From: Rhizobium sp. SSA_523
GTDB taxonomy: Bacteria; Pseudomonadota; Alphaproteobacteria; Rhizobiales; Rhizobiaceae
Length of the DNA: 64,000 nt
Direction of reading: 5' to 3'
Assembly (NCBI RefSeq): GCF_030435705.1
Contig: NZ_CP129381.1
Coordinates: 806,001-870,000, forward strand
A program made the position numbers and the translations under genes. Below, piece after piece: positions 45,475-53,954 of the stretch; position 1 is the stretch's first letter, and every line of letters starts with the position of its first letter. The notes below the pieces were generated by a model, which was not told where the DNA came from, searched no databases, and saw only the letters and a list, made by a program, of their open reading frames with translations.

Positions 45475-46677
45475 ATGGCAAGCGTCACAGCCGTCGGAGG
45501 GCACGTCGAAAAGACCGCCTTCTCCATCATCTTCGCCGCCAGCTTCTGCCATATGCTGAACGACATCATGCAGTCGCTGCTGACGTCCCTCTACCCTCTG
45601 CTCAAGGACAATTACGCGCTCGACTTTGCGCAGATCGGCCTGCTCACCTTCGCCTTCCAGGTCACGGCCTCGCTGCTCCAGCCGGCAGTCGGCATCGTCA
45701 CAGATCGCTGGCCCATGCCGTTTTCGCTGCCGGTCGCCATGCTGTGCACCTGTGCGGGATTGTTCACGCTGGCCTTTGCCGGGCATTACTCCGTCCTGGT
45801 GCTGGGCGCCTGCCTAATCGGCATAGGCTCGGCGATCTTCCATCCCGAAGCCTCCCGCGTGGCACGCCTGGCCTCCGGCGGCCGCCATGGACTGGCGCAG
45901 TCCTTCTTCCAGGTCGGCGGCAATACCGGCACGGCGATCGGGCCGCTGCTCGCCGCCTTCATCGTCATTCCGCGTGGGCAATCCGTGCTGAGCTGGTTTT
46001 CGCTGATTGCGCTGCTCGGTTTTGCCGTTCTCTCCGCCGTCAGCGTCTGGACTTTGCGCCATCGTCGCAAGACCGCCGGTCGCCCCGCCCCCAGCCGCAC
46101 CCTGCCGCTGCCGCCCCGGCAGGTCGCCTGGACGCTCGCCATCCTGATCGTGCTCACAGCCACGAAAAACGCCTATCTCGCGAGCCTTTCCAGCTATTTC
46201 ACCTTTTACGCGATCCACAAATTCGGCGTTGATGTACAGCAGGCCCAGCTTCTTCTGTTCCTCTTCCTCGGCGCCTCGGCAGCCGGCGTATTCTTTGGCG
46301 GCCCCATTGGCGACCGATTCGGCTCACGAAGCGTCATCTGGTTCTCCATCCTCGGCGTCATACCCTTCGCGCTGCTGCTGCCGCATGCCAACCTGTTCTG
46401 GACGTCGATCCTGGTGGTGGTGATCGGCTTCATCTTCTCTTCCGCCTTCTCGGCCATCGTCGTCTTCGCGCAGGAACTGGTGCCGGGTAGGGTCGGCCTG
46501 ATCGCCGGTCTGTTCTTCGGCTTTGCCTTCGGCTTTGGCGGCATCGGTGCAGCGGTGCTCGGCCTGTTCGCCGATCGGCAAGGCATAGAATTCGTCTATA
46601 ACCTCTGCTCCTACCTGCCGCTGCTCGGCCTGTTGACCGTGCTTCTGCCGCGCTTGCCGGGCCGCCGGCAAGCGTGA
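45475..46677 (+). CDS. MFS transporter, Fsr (fosmidomycin resistance) type
   Basis: A 400-residue, twelve-helix major facilitator. SFCHMLNDIMQSLLTSLYPL in the first helix and IGIGSAIFHPEASRVARLAS match the Fsr subgroup, and GGPIGDRFGSRSVIW is the second-half motif A. It should export a small drug or metabolite by proton antiport. The start at ATG 45475 (MASVTAVGG) is preferred; the frame is open to 45424 upstream, which would include the dyad. It ends 18 bases from the convergent D-threonine aldolase-family gene. Confidence 0.88.
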   Translation: MASVTAVGGHVEKTAFSIIFAASFCHMLNDIMQSLLTSLYPLLKDNYALDFAQIGLLTFAFQVTASLLQPAVGIVTDRWPMPFSLPVAMLCTCAGLFTLAFAGHYSVLVLGACLIGIGSAIFHPEASRVARLASGGRHGLAQSFFQVGGNTGTAIGPLLAAFIVIPRGQSVLSWFSLIALLGFAVLSAVSVWTLRHRRKTAGRPAPSRTLPLPPRQVAWTLAILIVLTATKNAYLASLSSYFTFYAIHKFGVDVQQAQLLLFLFLGASAAGVFFGGPIGDRFGSRSVIWFSILGVIPFALLLPHANLFWTSILVVVIGFIFSSAFSAIVVFAQELVPGRVGLIAGLFFGFAFGFGGIGAAVLGLFADRQGIEFVYNLCSYLPLLGLLTVLLPRLPGRRQA

Positions 46678-46679
46678 TC

Positions 46680-46696
46680 AGCGGCTAACCGCCGCT
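46680..46696. terminator. Stem-loop between convergent genes
   Basis: AGCGGC-TAACC-GCCGCT is a perfect 6-bp stem between the MFS stop codon and the stop codon of the convergent gene. It could serve both strands, though T-runs are absent. Confidence 0.35.
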
Positions 46697-47808
46697 TACC
46701 AGACCAAGCCGCGCGCCGCCACATCCTCCACCCGTGTCACGACGCCGTTCCGGTGAAAGGTCATGACATCGAATAGGTTGGAGACAACGCAGGTGTGGTT
46801 GGGAATGATGCGGATGCGCTCGCCAATGTCCGGCCGGCGCCCCCGCACGTCCTTGAGATCCACGGTTCCGTGCTCTTCCGAAAGCGTGGTGATGCGGGCA
46901 TCGGGATAGTCGAGGATATGGCCGTAATCGGCAAAACCGAGCAGATCGGATGTCAGAGCCTTGGATCCCGCATCGATGATGGCGCGATCGGGCGTCGGAC
47001 GCGATACGACGGTCGCGAGGATCTGCATGGCACAATCCTCGAAGCCGCAATGGCCGGCGCGGACCATGGAGCGATCATTGTAGATATAGGTGCCTGCGCG
47101 ATGTTCCGTCGCAGCCGTGACCAGATGGGCGGAATAGAGGCTCGGCGTTCCGCCATGCGATCGGATCGGGCATTCGATACCCTCCGCCGCCAGGTCAGCC
47201 ATGGCTTGACGGAAAAATCGATCGACCGCCTGTTCCGTGTTCGGTTTCGGATAGGTCACCAATCCGCCGAAGGAGAGGCTTTCGCTGATGACGATCCGCC
47301 GGGCGAGAGCAACCGCCTCCGCAGGGCTCTGCACACCGCATCGCCCGCCGCCTGTGTCGCACTCCACCAGAACTGTCAGCGGCTTACGATGGGCAAAGAA
47401 GGCGGCAAGCCCATCCACTGTCTCCAAGCTGTCCGCGACCACTTTCAGGTCGGACATGCGCTCGTTGAGGGCGGCAAGCCGGGCAAGCTTCTGTTCGCCG
47501 ACGATGTTGAAGGTGATGAGGATATCCTGGAAACCGGCCGCGGCGAAGATCTCGGCTTCGGTGACTTTCTGGCAGTTGATGCCCTTGGCGCCGGCATCCA
47601 CCTGCGCCCTCGCCAGCGAAGGGATCTTGTGAGTCTTGATATGCGGCCGAAACCCTAGTCCATGCGCATCCATATAGGCCTGTACGCGGGCGATATTGGC
47701 TGAGAGCGTGTCCTCGTCGATCACCGGCAAGGGGGTCGACAGATCCTCCAGCCGGTCGCCCGGTGCCGGCTTCGGAAAGGGCGGCAGTGATGGTTCGTCA
47801 CATGACAT
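46696..47808 (-). CDS. PLP enzyme of the D-threonine aldolase/D-serine dehydratase (DSD1) family
   Basis: A 370-residue alanine-racemase-fold enzyme. RPHIKTHK holds the PLP lysine (Lys58). NHTCVVSNLFD near the C-terminus gives the His338/Cys340 metal pair characteristic of this family, and VECDTGGGRCGVQ and GGTPSLYSA are further cofactor segments. Family members cleave D-threonine or D-3-hydroxy amino acids, or dehydrate D-serine or D-threo-3-hydroxyaspartate. It begins 3 bases after the upstream M81 peptidase gene, which suggests catabolism of D-amino-acid-containing peptides. Exact substrate unknown. Confidence 0.88.
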   Translation of the reverse strand: MSCDEPSLPPFPKPAPGDRLEDLSTPLPVIDEDTLSANIARVQAYMDAHGLGFRPHIKTHKIPSLARAQVDAGAKGINCQKVTEAEIFAAAGFQDILITFNIVGEQKLARLAALNERMSDLKVVADSLETVDGLAAFFAHRKPLTVLVECDTGGGRCGVQSPAEAVALARRIVISESLSFGGLVTYPKPNTEQAVDRFFRQAMADLAAEGIECPIRSHGGTPSLYSAHLVTAATEHRAGTYIYNDRSMVRAGHCGFEDCAMQILATVVSRPTPDRAIIDAGSKALTSDLLGFADYGHILDYPDARITTLSEEHGTVDLKDVRGRRPDIGERIRIIPNHTCVVSNLFDVMTFHRNGVVTRVEDVAARGLVW

Positions 47809-47811
47809 CGA

Positions 47812-49293
47812 TCAGGCGGCCTCTGTTCCATGCGGGTCGGCCATGATCGGCCAGATATCGCGCCTGACCCGCCGGTACGGGTTGGTCGCCGGATTGTTGG
47901 GATAGGGCGTGCCGGCCGAACAATAAAGGATATTGGCGGCGATCTTGGAGAAGGCGGCATAGAAATGATTGGTCGATTTGATGACCAGAATGTCCTTCTC
48001 CAAGGGATTGATGCCAAGCGCGGTGAAGAGTGACGGATCATAGCTCTGCACCCGCACCGAGCTCAGGATGACATCGATCCCTTTCAGCCGGATATGCGCC
48101 GCATCGCCGAACGGTGCGATACTGTCTCCGAACCGCATCTGCGCATCCGGCGTCAGCTTCATCACCGTCACCAGCCCATCGACAGGATGACCGGTGCCGG
48201 GCGCGGACTTCGCACCGAAGCGCAGCGGGATCTCCGCACCCTCCCCCGCCGCCATGCAGATCTGCACGGCGATCGGATCCCAGATCATGCCAATCGCGAC
48301 ATTGGTGGCCCCACGTGCCAGGAGCTCTTCCAGAATGACGGTGGCATCGCCGGCTGTTCCGCCGCCCGGATTGTCCCACATATCGGCAATCACGACAGGA
48401 CCGTTTGCGCCGCCGCGGACCAGATCCAGCGCCTCGGAAACCGCCTGCGTCTCATCGATCCAGGGCATCATGTACGTGCCCCGCCGGGCATAGAGGTCGA
48501 GGCCGAGGCTGCGGGCGAGCTGATCGCCCTTTTCGCGCTTGCCATTCGTCACGGCAATCATCTTCGTGCCCATTTCCGGAACGTCGCCCGCCATGAAACC
48601 GTGGATGACTGAGAGCGACAGGACATCCGGATCACTTGCTTCAATCGTCTTCAAGCGGTCGACGAAGCTGCGCATCGGCTCACGCGACGTGGGAAAGACG
48701 TCGATCATGCGGCAGTCGAACACGGACATGACCGGCTGAACTCGGCCTTCCAGGGTGTCGACCGCGATCGCCCAGAGGTCCTCGGCACGATCAACGAAAT
48801 CAGTATGCGGAAACTCCTTGAAGACGACGAAGAAATCGGCTGCTGCGACGCGCTTTTGCGTCAGATGGCTGTGAGGGTCGAGTTCGGCACACACGAGAAT
48901 TTCGGGGCCGACGATCTCCCGGATACGGGTCAGAAGATCGCCTTCAGGATCGATATAGCCATCCGCCACCATCGCGCCATGGAGGCCGAGCACGACAGCA
49001 TCGACGGGCAGCGCCGATGTGAGCTGGTTCAGGATCTCGTCTCGCAGGCTTTCATAGGCAAGCCGGTTGACCAGACCGGCCGGATCGGCCCAGGCGGCAG
49101 TCCCCTCGATCAGCGTCCAGCCTTTGACGGCGCAGACCCGCCGCCCGACCGTAAGCGGCGCGGTGCACAGGGTCGGCGTTTCCGGATGCTGACCCGGCGG
49201 CGCGTAGAGCGATTCCTCAAAAGCGCGCCGGTCGACGCAGATCGGCGAAAACGTGTTGGTCTCGGTGGCGAGGGCGGCGGTGAATATGCGCAC
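47812..49293 (-). CDS. M81-family (MlrC-like) metallopeptidase, copy 1
   Basis: A 493-residue protein with both halves of the M81 family. The N-terminal domain shows RIFTAALATETNTFSPICVD, VVLGLHGAMVADGYIDPEGD and CAELDPHSHLTQK (candidate metal His/Asp). The MlrC C-terminal domain shows VVIADMWDNPGGGTAGDATV and VIKSTNHFYAAFSKIA. MlrC degrades linearised microcystin next to an iso-linked D-Glu, and the family may handle unusual peptide or amide bonds. No signal peptide. It is the first gene of a pair with the DSD1-family enzyme. A paralogue lies at 53955. Confidence 0.9.
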   Translation of the reverse strand: MRIFTAALATETNTFSPICVDRRAFEESLYAPPGQHPETPTLCTAPLTVGRRVCAVKGWTLIEGTAAWADPAGLVNRLAYESLRDEILNQLTSALPVDAVVLGLHGAMVADGYIDPEGDLLTRIREIVGPEILVCAELDPHSHLTQKRVAAADFFVVFKEFPHTDFVDRAEDLWAIAVDTLEGRVQPVMSVFDCRMIDVFPTSREPMRSFVDRLKTIEASDPDVLSLSVIHGFMAGDVPEMGTKMIAVTNGKREKGDQLARSLGLDLYARRGTYMMPWIDETQAVSEALDLVRGGANGPVVIADMWDNPGGGTAGDATVILEELLARGATNVAIGMIWDPIAVQICMAAGEGAEIPLRFGAKSAPGTGHPVDGLVTVMKLTPDAQMRFGDSIAPFGDAAHIRLKGIDVILSSVRVQSYDPSLFTALGINPLEKDILVIKSTNHFYAAFSKIAANILYCSAGTPYPNNPATNPYRRVRRDIWPIMADPHGTEAA

Positions 49294-49341
49294 GTCGGTC
49301 TGCTTTCATGTCTTGGCAATGGCGTCTCTGGGAAACGACGT

Positions 49342-49839
49342 TCAGCCCATCGGGTTCGGCAGATAGCCGGTAAAGCCGGCAATCTTCCAGCGCCCCGCGT
49401 GGAGCCGGCAGTAATAGAGTGTCTGCCACTTCATCACGTCCAGCGTGCCATCGCTCTTCACAATGCCGCCATCGAATTTCTTGCGCACCAGCGCCGTTTC
49501 CCCGGCAATCTCGATGTCTTCCAGCGTGGTGGTCGTGAAGATCGCCGTGCGTGGCTCCTCGCCGTAGGAATTGGCCCGGAAATCTTCCGCCTGGCGCAAC
49601 CATTCCGCGCGATAGGCGGCGAGGTTGGGAAAGGCCAGCCGCCAGGCATCGGGGTTGGGCTCCCGATTGCCGGATATGCCGATAAACCCTTCCTCGATGA
49701 AATCGTCTGCGACCATGCTCCAGTCCGCGGCAAGGAAGGCATCGATATCGCGCGCGACCAGCATGTCCCAGATGGCATGCCGGGCGCCGTCACTTTCGGG
49801 AAAGGGATTGCGGAAGGGATCGCGCGTAAGAGCACTCAT
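49342..49839 (-). CDS. NTF2/SnoaL-like small protein of unknown function
   Basis: A 165-residue soluble protein. An N-terminal helical part (MLVARDIDAFLAADWSMVAD) and C-terminal strands (LYYCRLHAGRWKIAGFTGYL) fit the NTF2-like cone fold, where proteins of this length are either small enzymes or binding modules. No catalytic set can be assigned. It is divergent from ridA and lies 48 bases upstream of the M81 gene on the same strand, so it is likely the first gene of that operon. Confidence 0.65.
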   Translation of the reverse strand: MSALTRDPFRNPFPESDGARHAIWDMLVARDIDAFLAADWSMVADDFIEEGFIGISGNREPNPDAWRLAFPNLAAYRAEWLRQAEDFRANSYGEEPRTAIFTTTTLEDIEIAGETALVRKKFDGGIVKSDGTLDVMKWQTLYYCRLHAGRWKIAGFTGYLPNPMG

Positions 49840-49912
49840 CTAAATTCTTTTCATGGATTGACAAAAACTCTGGTCAAATTCCCGCGAATATGGTCGAGTG
49901 TCAACGATCCAC

Positions 49913-49924
49913 GAAAATAATTTC
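49913..49924. promoter_or_regulatory. GAAA-N4-TTTC dyad, candidate RpiR-family operator
   Basis: GAAAATAATTTC is an inverted repeat 11 bases upstream of the ridA start codon in a short AT-rich divergent promoter region. Several RpiR/MurR regulators bind AT-rich dyads of this kind, and one is encoded two genes downstream. Assignment is tentative. Confidence 0.35.
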
Positions 49925-49935
49925 CATGGAGTGTC

Positions 49936-50322
49936 ATGTCGATCAAGCGTTACGGGGCCGAAAAGGCCGGTGCGGGTGGCCAGCGTCTCCCCTTTGCCAG
50001 GGCCGTCGAAGCGGATGGCTGGCTGCATGTCTCGGGCCAGGTCGCCATGGAAGATGGCGAGATCATCACGGGCGGCATTGTCGAGCAATCGCACAAGGCG
50101 ATCGGCAATCTCATCGCCATCCTGCACGAGGCCGGCTACGGCGTGGAGCATGTCGTACGCTGCGGGGTCTGGCTGGACGATCCGCGGGATTTCTGGAGCT
50201 TCAACAAGATCTACCAAGGCTATTTCGGCGAACATCCGCCGGCGCGCGCCTGCGTGCAGGCAAGCATGATGGTTGACTGCAAGGTTGAGATCGACTGCAT
50301 AGCCTACAAACCAAAGGTTTGA
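49936..50322 (+). CDS. RidA/YjgF-family protein
   Basis: A 128-residue RidA-fold protein: LPFARAVEADGWLHVSGQVA at the N-terminus, GIVEQSHKAIGNLIAILHEA for the first helix, and PPARACVQASMM near the C-terminus with the conserved Arg that binds the carboxylate of imine substrates. RidA proteins hydrolyse reactive enamine/imine intermediates from PLP enzymes or act as amide deaminases in catabolic operons. It is the first gene of the operon ridA-rpiR-SDR-GH20-M81-MFS-cutC. Confidence 0.9.
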   Translation: MSIKRYGAEKAGAGGQRLPFARAVEADGWLHVSGQVAMEDGEIITGGIVEQSHKAIGNLIAILHEAGYGVEHVVRCGVWLDDPRDFWSFNKIYQGYFGEHPPARACVQASMMVDCKVEIDCIAYKPKV

Positions 50323-50337
50323 ACGGGCTGGAGCATC

Positions 50338-51201
50338 ATGGACATATTCGCCTTACTGCAGGAAGAACGCGGCCAGTTCTCTGCCGCCGAACAGAAGATC
50401 GCCGATATCCTGCTCGGTGACTTCGACTTTGCGGTGAATGCCTCGATCATCGAACTGGCGGAGAAGGCGGACGTCTCGCCACCCACCGTGACCCGCTTCT
50501 GCCGCAGGCTCGGCTGTCAGAATTTTGCGGATTTCAAAGTCCGCCTGGCTAAGTCGGCCTTTGTCGGCGTGCGGTATCTCAATCCGGAAGCCAAGAGCAC
50601 CCAACCGGCAGATGTCGCCGAGGATGTCATCACCAAGGCGCAGAATGCGCTCTTTCTCATCCACCGGGCGCTCGATCCCGCAGTGCTGGAAAAGGCCGCC
50701 GACCGGCTGTCGCGGGCCGATATGATCTATGCCTTCGGCTCCGGCGGCAATTCGTCGATGATCGCAAACGAGTTTCAGAACCGGCTCTTCAGGCTGGGAT
50801 CGAGGGTCACCGCCAGCAGCGATCACAACATGCAGCTGATGTTCACCGCCGCGGCCCATTCCAACGATGTTCTCGTCGGTTCGTCCTTTTCCGGGCGCAA
50901 CCATGAGCTCATCCGCTGCTTCAAACTTGCGAACGAGAACGGCATCAGCACGATCGCGCTCACCCAGAGCGGCAGCGAGGTTGCCAATGCCGCCGAAGTG
51001 GTGATCGGCATCGACCTGCCGGAGGGCGACAATATCTACCGCCCGACCTCCACGCGGTTTGCCTTTCTGGCCGTCGTGGACGTGCTGGCAAGCCTTGTCG
51101 CCTATCGCAACCGCAAGCTCTCCACCGTCACTCTTCGTCATATCAAACAGCAGCTTGTCGAACACCGGGATGGTGACGACCGGCAAATTCTTGGAGATTA
51201 G
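50338..51201 (+). CDS. MurR/RpiR-family transcriptional regulator
   Basis: A 287-residue regulator. The N-terminal HTH_6 domain (about 1-78) contains IIELAEKADVSPPTVTRFCR, and a SIS domain (about 120-260) contains IYAFGSGGNSSMIANEFQNR and VGSSFSGRNHELIRCFKLAN. Regulators of this type sense phosphosugars such as MurNAc-6-P. It lies within an operon for amino-sugar and peptide breakdown, 15 bases after ridA and 2 bases before the SDR gene. Inducer identity is unknown. Confidence 0.92.
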   Translation: MDIFALLQEERGQFSAAEQKIADILLGDFDFAVNASIIELAEKADVSPPTVTRFCRRLGCQNFADFKVRLAKSAFVGVRYLNPEAKSTQPADVAEDVITKAQNALFLIHRALDPAVLEKAADRLSRADMIYAFGSGGNSSMIANEFQNRLFRLGSRVTASSDHNMQLMFTAAAHSNDVLVGSSFSGRNHELIRCFKLANENGISTIALTQSGSEVANAAEVVIGIDLPEGDNIYRPTSTRFAFLAVVDVLASLVAYRNRKLSTVTLRHIKQQLVEHRDGDDRQILGD

Positions 51202-51203
51202 CC

Positions 51204-51980
51204 ATGTCCCGATCCGTTGCCGTGGTGACCGGTGCCGCCGGCGATATTGGCCGCGCGATCGCCGCCCGGCTTGCGGATCTCCATGATGTCGTGGCTCTGG
51301 TCGATATCGATGCGGCCGCCCTGCAAGCGACACTGGCTGACCTGAAGCAGCCCGACCGGTTCTCCGCCATCGCCTGCGATGTGACGAATGAGGCGAGCCT
51401 CCGTTTCATGGCAGAGCAGGTTGCGGCGCTGGGCACGGCTCGCACGCTCGTCAACAATGCCGGCGCGGCGCGCGCGGTCTCCCTCCACGAGACGACGGCC
51501 GCGATCTGGCGACAGGATGCAGCCCTCAACCTGGAGGCCGCCTTCCTGACCTTCCGTGCACTGGAACCGGCCTTGAAGGTCAGCCAGGGCTCGGTCATCA
51601 ATATTGCCTCGGTCAACGGCATGGCCGTCTTCGGCCATCCCGCCTATAGCGCGGCCAAAGCGGGCCTCATTCATTTCACGAAGCTGGTGGCCGTGGAATA
51701 CGGCAAATTCGGCATTCGCTCCAACGCGGTTGCGCCCGGCACGGTGCGCACCAAGGCGTGGGAAGCACGGGCAGCCGCCAATCCGCAGGTCTTCGAGGAT
51801 GTCAAGCGCTGGTATGCGCTTGGTCGCATCGCAACGGCGCAGGATGTCGGCAACGCCGTCTTCTTCCTCGCAAGCGATCAGGCTGCCGCAATTACCGGCG
51901 TGTGCCTGCCGGTCGATTGCGGGCTGACGGCCGGACAAGCCGAGCTGGCGCGGACCTTCTCGCAATCCGAACACTACTGA
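51204..51980 (+). CDS. Short-chain dehydrogenase/reductase
   Basis: A 258-residue classical SDR. The NAD(P) loop is TGAAGDIG (9-16), NNAG at 84-87, catalytic Ser136, Tyr148 and Lys152 (YSAAK), and a C-terminal GVCLPVDCGLTAG ending as in sugar or hydroxy-acid dehydrogenases. Asp33/Asp35 after the second strand (LVDIDAAAL) favours NAD+ over NADP+. It probably oxidises an alcohol group of a sugar or hydroxy-acid intermediate from the operon; the substrate is not known. Confidence 0.92.
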   Translation: MSRSVAVVTGAAGDIGRAIAARLADLHDVVALVDIDAAALQATLADLKQPDRFSAIACDVTNEASLRFMAEQVAALGTARTLVNNAGAARAVSLHETTAAIWRQDAALNLEAAFLTFRALEPALKVSQGSVINIASVNGMAVFGHPAYSAAKAGLIHFTKLVAVEYGKFGIRSNAVAPGTVRTKAWEARAAANPQVFEDVKRWYALGRIATAQDVGNAVFFLASDQAAAITGVCLPVDCGLTAGQAELARTFSQSEHY

Positions 51981-52014
51981 ACCATGCAAAGACATGAGCT
52001 GAAGGGGAAGTGAT

Positions 52015-53940
52015 ATGACCAAAGCTGATTTTCGCCTTGAGAATGCCTGGGAGCCGGTGGACGGCGATAGCTGCGGGCGCTTCATCTTCCATCTCTTCAA
52101 TCTGTCCGACACGCCAATCAGCGGCTTCAAACTGGCCTATACCTCGCTCACCCGCATCAAGGATTCCGAAGAGCCGCATTGCGAGAACGCGCAGTTCCTT
52201 CGCCGCAACGCCAATTTCCATCAGTTTGCGCCGCAGGATGGCTTGGTGCTGGCACCCGGCCAGAGCTGGCGCTTCACCGTTGCACCTTTGTGGCGGCCGG
52301 CACGGCATCGCACCGACGGGGCGAAATCCGCCTATCTCACCCTGTCGGACGGCACCCATGTACCGGTCAGCGTGGACGATACGCTGCTTTCCGGCAGACC
52401 CGCGGAACCTGCGCCGGTGCTGATGCCGAAGGGCGAGGTCACCGAGCCCTTCTCACTTCTGCCCTGGCCGAAGACGGCAAGCCTGGTCGCCGGCGCGGAT
52501 GTCCCCGTCGCGCTTTACCCGGCGGAGGCAACGCCGCTCGCCGACCGCCAGGCCATGCAGGCAATCGGAGCGCTCTATCGGCGACTGTTCCAGATCGGGC
52601 AACAGCCCTTCTCTCAGGCCCCTGTCCATGCCGGCAAGGTGCTGCGCTTCGTCGACCGGGCCGATCTCGCGGCCGAGGCCTATGAGCTGGACTTTGCGGA
52701 CGACATCACGCTTGCCTCCTCCGGCCCGGCCGGACGCCAATACGGTCTGACGGCGCTCGCGCACCTTCTGCACGGCGCAAGGACACAGCCGCACATTTAT
52801 CGGTTCCCGGCATCCGGGCGCATCGAGGATGCGCCGCGTTACGGATGGCGCGGCTGCCACCTGGATGTGTCGCGCCAGTTCTATCCGGTGGCCGACGTGA
52901 TGCGGCTGATCGATATTCTCGCCTGGCTGCGGCTCAACATCTTCCATTGGCATTTGAGCGATGACGAGGCCTGGCGGCTGGAGATCAAGGCCTATCCGAC
53001 ACTGACGACGCTCGGCGTTCTGCGCGGACCGGACGAGCCCATGCTTCCTCAACTGGGCAATGGTGCCGAGCCGGTCGGCGGCTTCTATGCCCAGGCGGAT
53101 GTGAAGGCGATCGTTGCCCATGCTGCCGGATTGAACGTCGAAGTCGTTCCGGAGATCGACATTCCGGGCCACAGCACGGCGACGCTGATCGCCTTGCCGG
53201 AACTGACCGATGGACAGGAAGCCCCGGACAGCTATCGCTCGGTCCAGGGCTATCCCAACAATGCCCTCAATCCGGCCGTCGAACTGACCTACGAGTTTCT
53301 CGGAAAAGTGTTCGACGAAATGGTCGAGCTTTTCCCGTCAAAGCTGATCCATATCGGCGGGGACGAGGTCGCCGCCAATACCTGGATGGCATCTCCGCTG
53401 GCCCGCAAACTGATGGAGGAGGAAGGCATAGAGGGTACTTTCGGCCTGCAGAGCCATTTCATGAAACGGATACAGGCCATGCTCCTGCAGCGCGGCCGGA
53501 AACTCGCCGGCTGGGATGAAGTGTCGCATGGCGGCGGTGTCGATCCCGATGGAACGCTGCTGATGGCCTGGCAGAAGCCGGAAGTGGGCGTCGAACTGGC
53601 CAGCCAGGGCTATGATGTCGTGATGACGCCGGGTCAGGCTTACTACCTTGATATGGTGCAGGATGAGGCCTTCCAGGAGCCCGGCGCCAGCTGGGCCGGA
53701 ACCGTGCCGCCGAAACATACCTATACCTTTGAGGCGGTCGGCGAATTTCCCGACGCGCTGAAGGCGCGCATGCGCGGCGTTCAGGCTTGCATCTGGTCGG
53801 AGCATTTCCTCAATCGCGATTATTTCAACCACCTCGTCTTCCCGCGCCTCGGCGCCATTGCCGAAGCGGGCTGGACGCCGAAGGAGAACAAGGACTGGCT
53901 TCGCTTCGCGGCCCTCAGTCCGCTGATTCCCAAGCTTTGA
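52015..53940 (+). CDS. Glycoside hydrolase family 20 beta-N-acetylhexosaminidase, cytosolic
   Basis: A 641-residue enzyme. Residues 1-130 form a beta-rich carbohydrate-binding-like region. A GH20b domain (about 145-265) is followed by the catalytic barrel (about 270-620) with GCHLDVSRQFYP, IFHWHLSDDEAWRLEIKAYP and the catalytic pair in IHIGGDEV (Asp450-Glu451). It releases terminal GlcNAc or GalNAc by substrate-assisted catalysis. No signal peptide is present, so imported oligosaccharides or cell-wall fragments should be the substrate. It would feed the nag operon in the same window. Confidence 0.93.
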   Translation: MTKADFRLENAWEPVDGDSCGRFIFHLFNLSDTPISGFKLAYTSLTRIKDSEEPHCENAQFLRRNANFHQFAPQDGLVLAPGQSWRFTVAPLWRPARHRTDGAKSAYLTLSDGTHVPVSVDDTLLSGRPAEPAPVLMPKGEVTEPFSLLPWPKTASLVAGADVPVALYPAEATPLADRQAMQAIGALYRRLFQIGQQPFSQAPVHAGKVLRFVDRADLAAEAYELDFADDITLASSGPAGRQYGLTALAHLLHGARTQPHIYRFPASGRIEDAPRYGWRGCHLDVSRQFYPVADVMRLIDILAWLRLNIFHWHLSDDEAWRLEIKAYPTLTTLGVLRGPDEPMLPQLGNGAEPVGGFYAQADVKAIVAHAAGLNVEVVPEIDIPGHSTATLIALPELTDGQEAPDSYRSVQGYPNNALNPAVELTYEFLGKVFDEMVELFPSKLIHIGGDEVAANTWMASPLARKLMEEEGIEGTFGLQSHFMKRIQAMLLQRGRKLAGWDEVSHGGGVDPDGTLLMAWQKPEVGVELASQGYDVVMTPGQAYYLDMVQDEAFQEPGASWAGTVPPKHTYTFEAVGEFPDALKARMRGVQACIWSEHFLNRDYFNHLVFPRLGAIAEAGWTPKENKDWLRFAALSPLIPKL

Positions 53941-53954
53941 GAGGAGATATTTAA

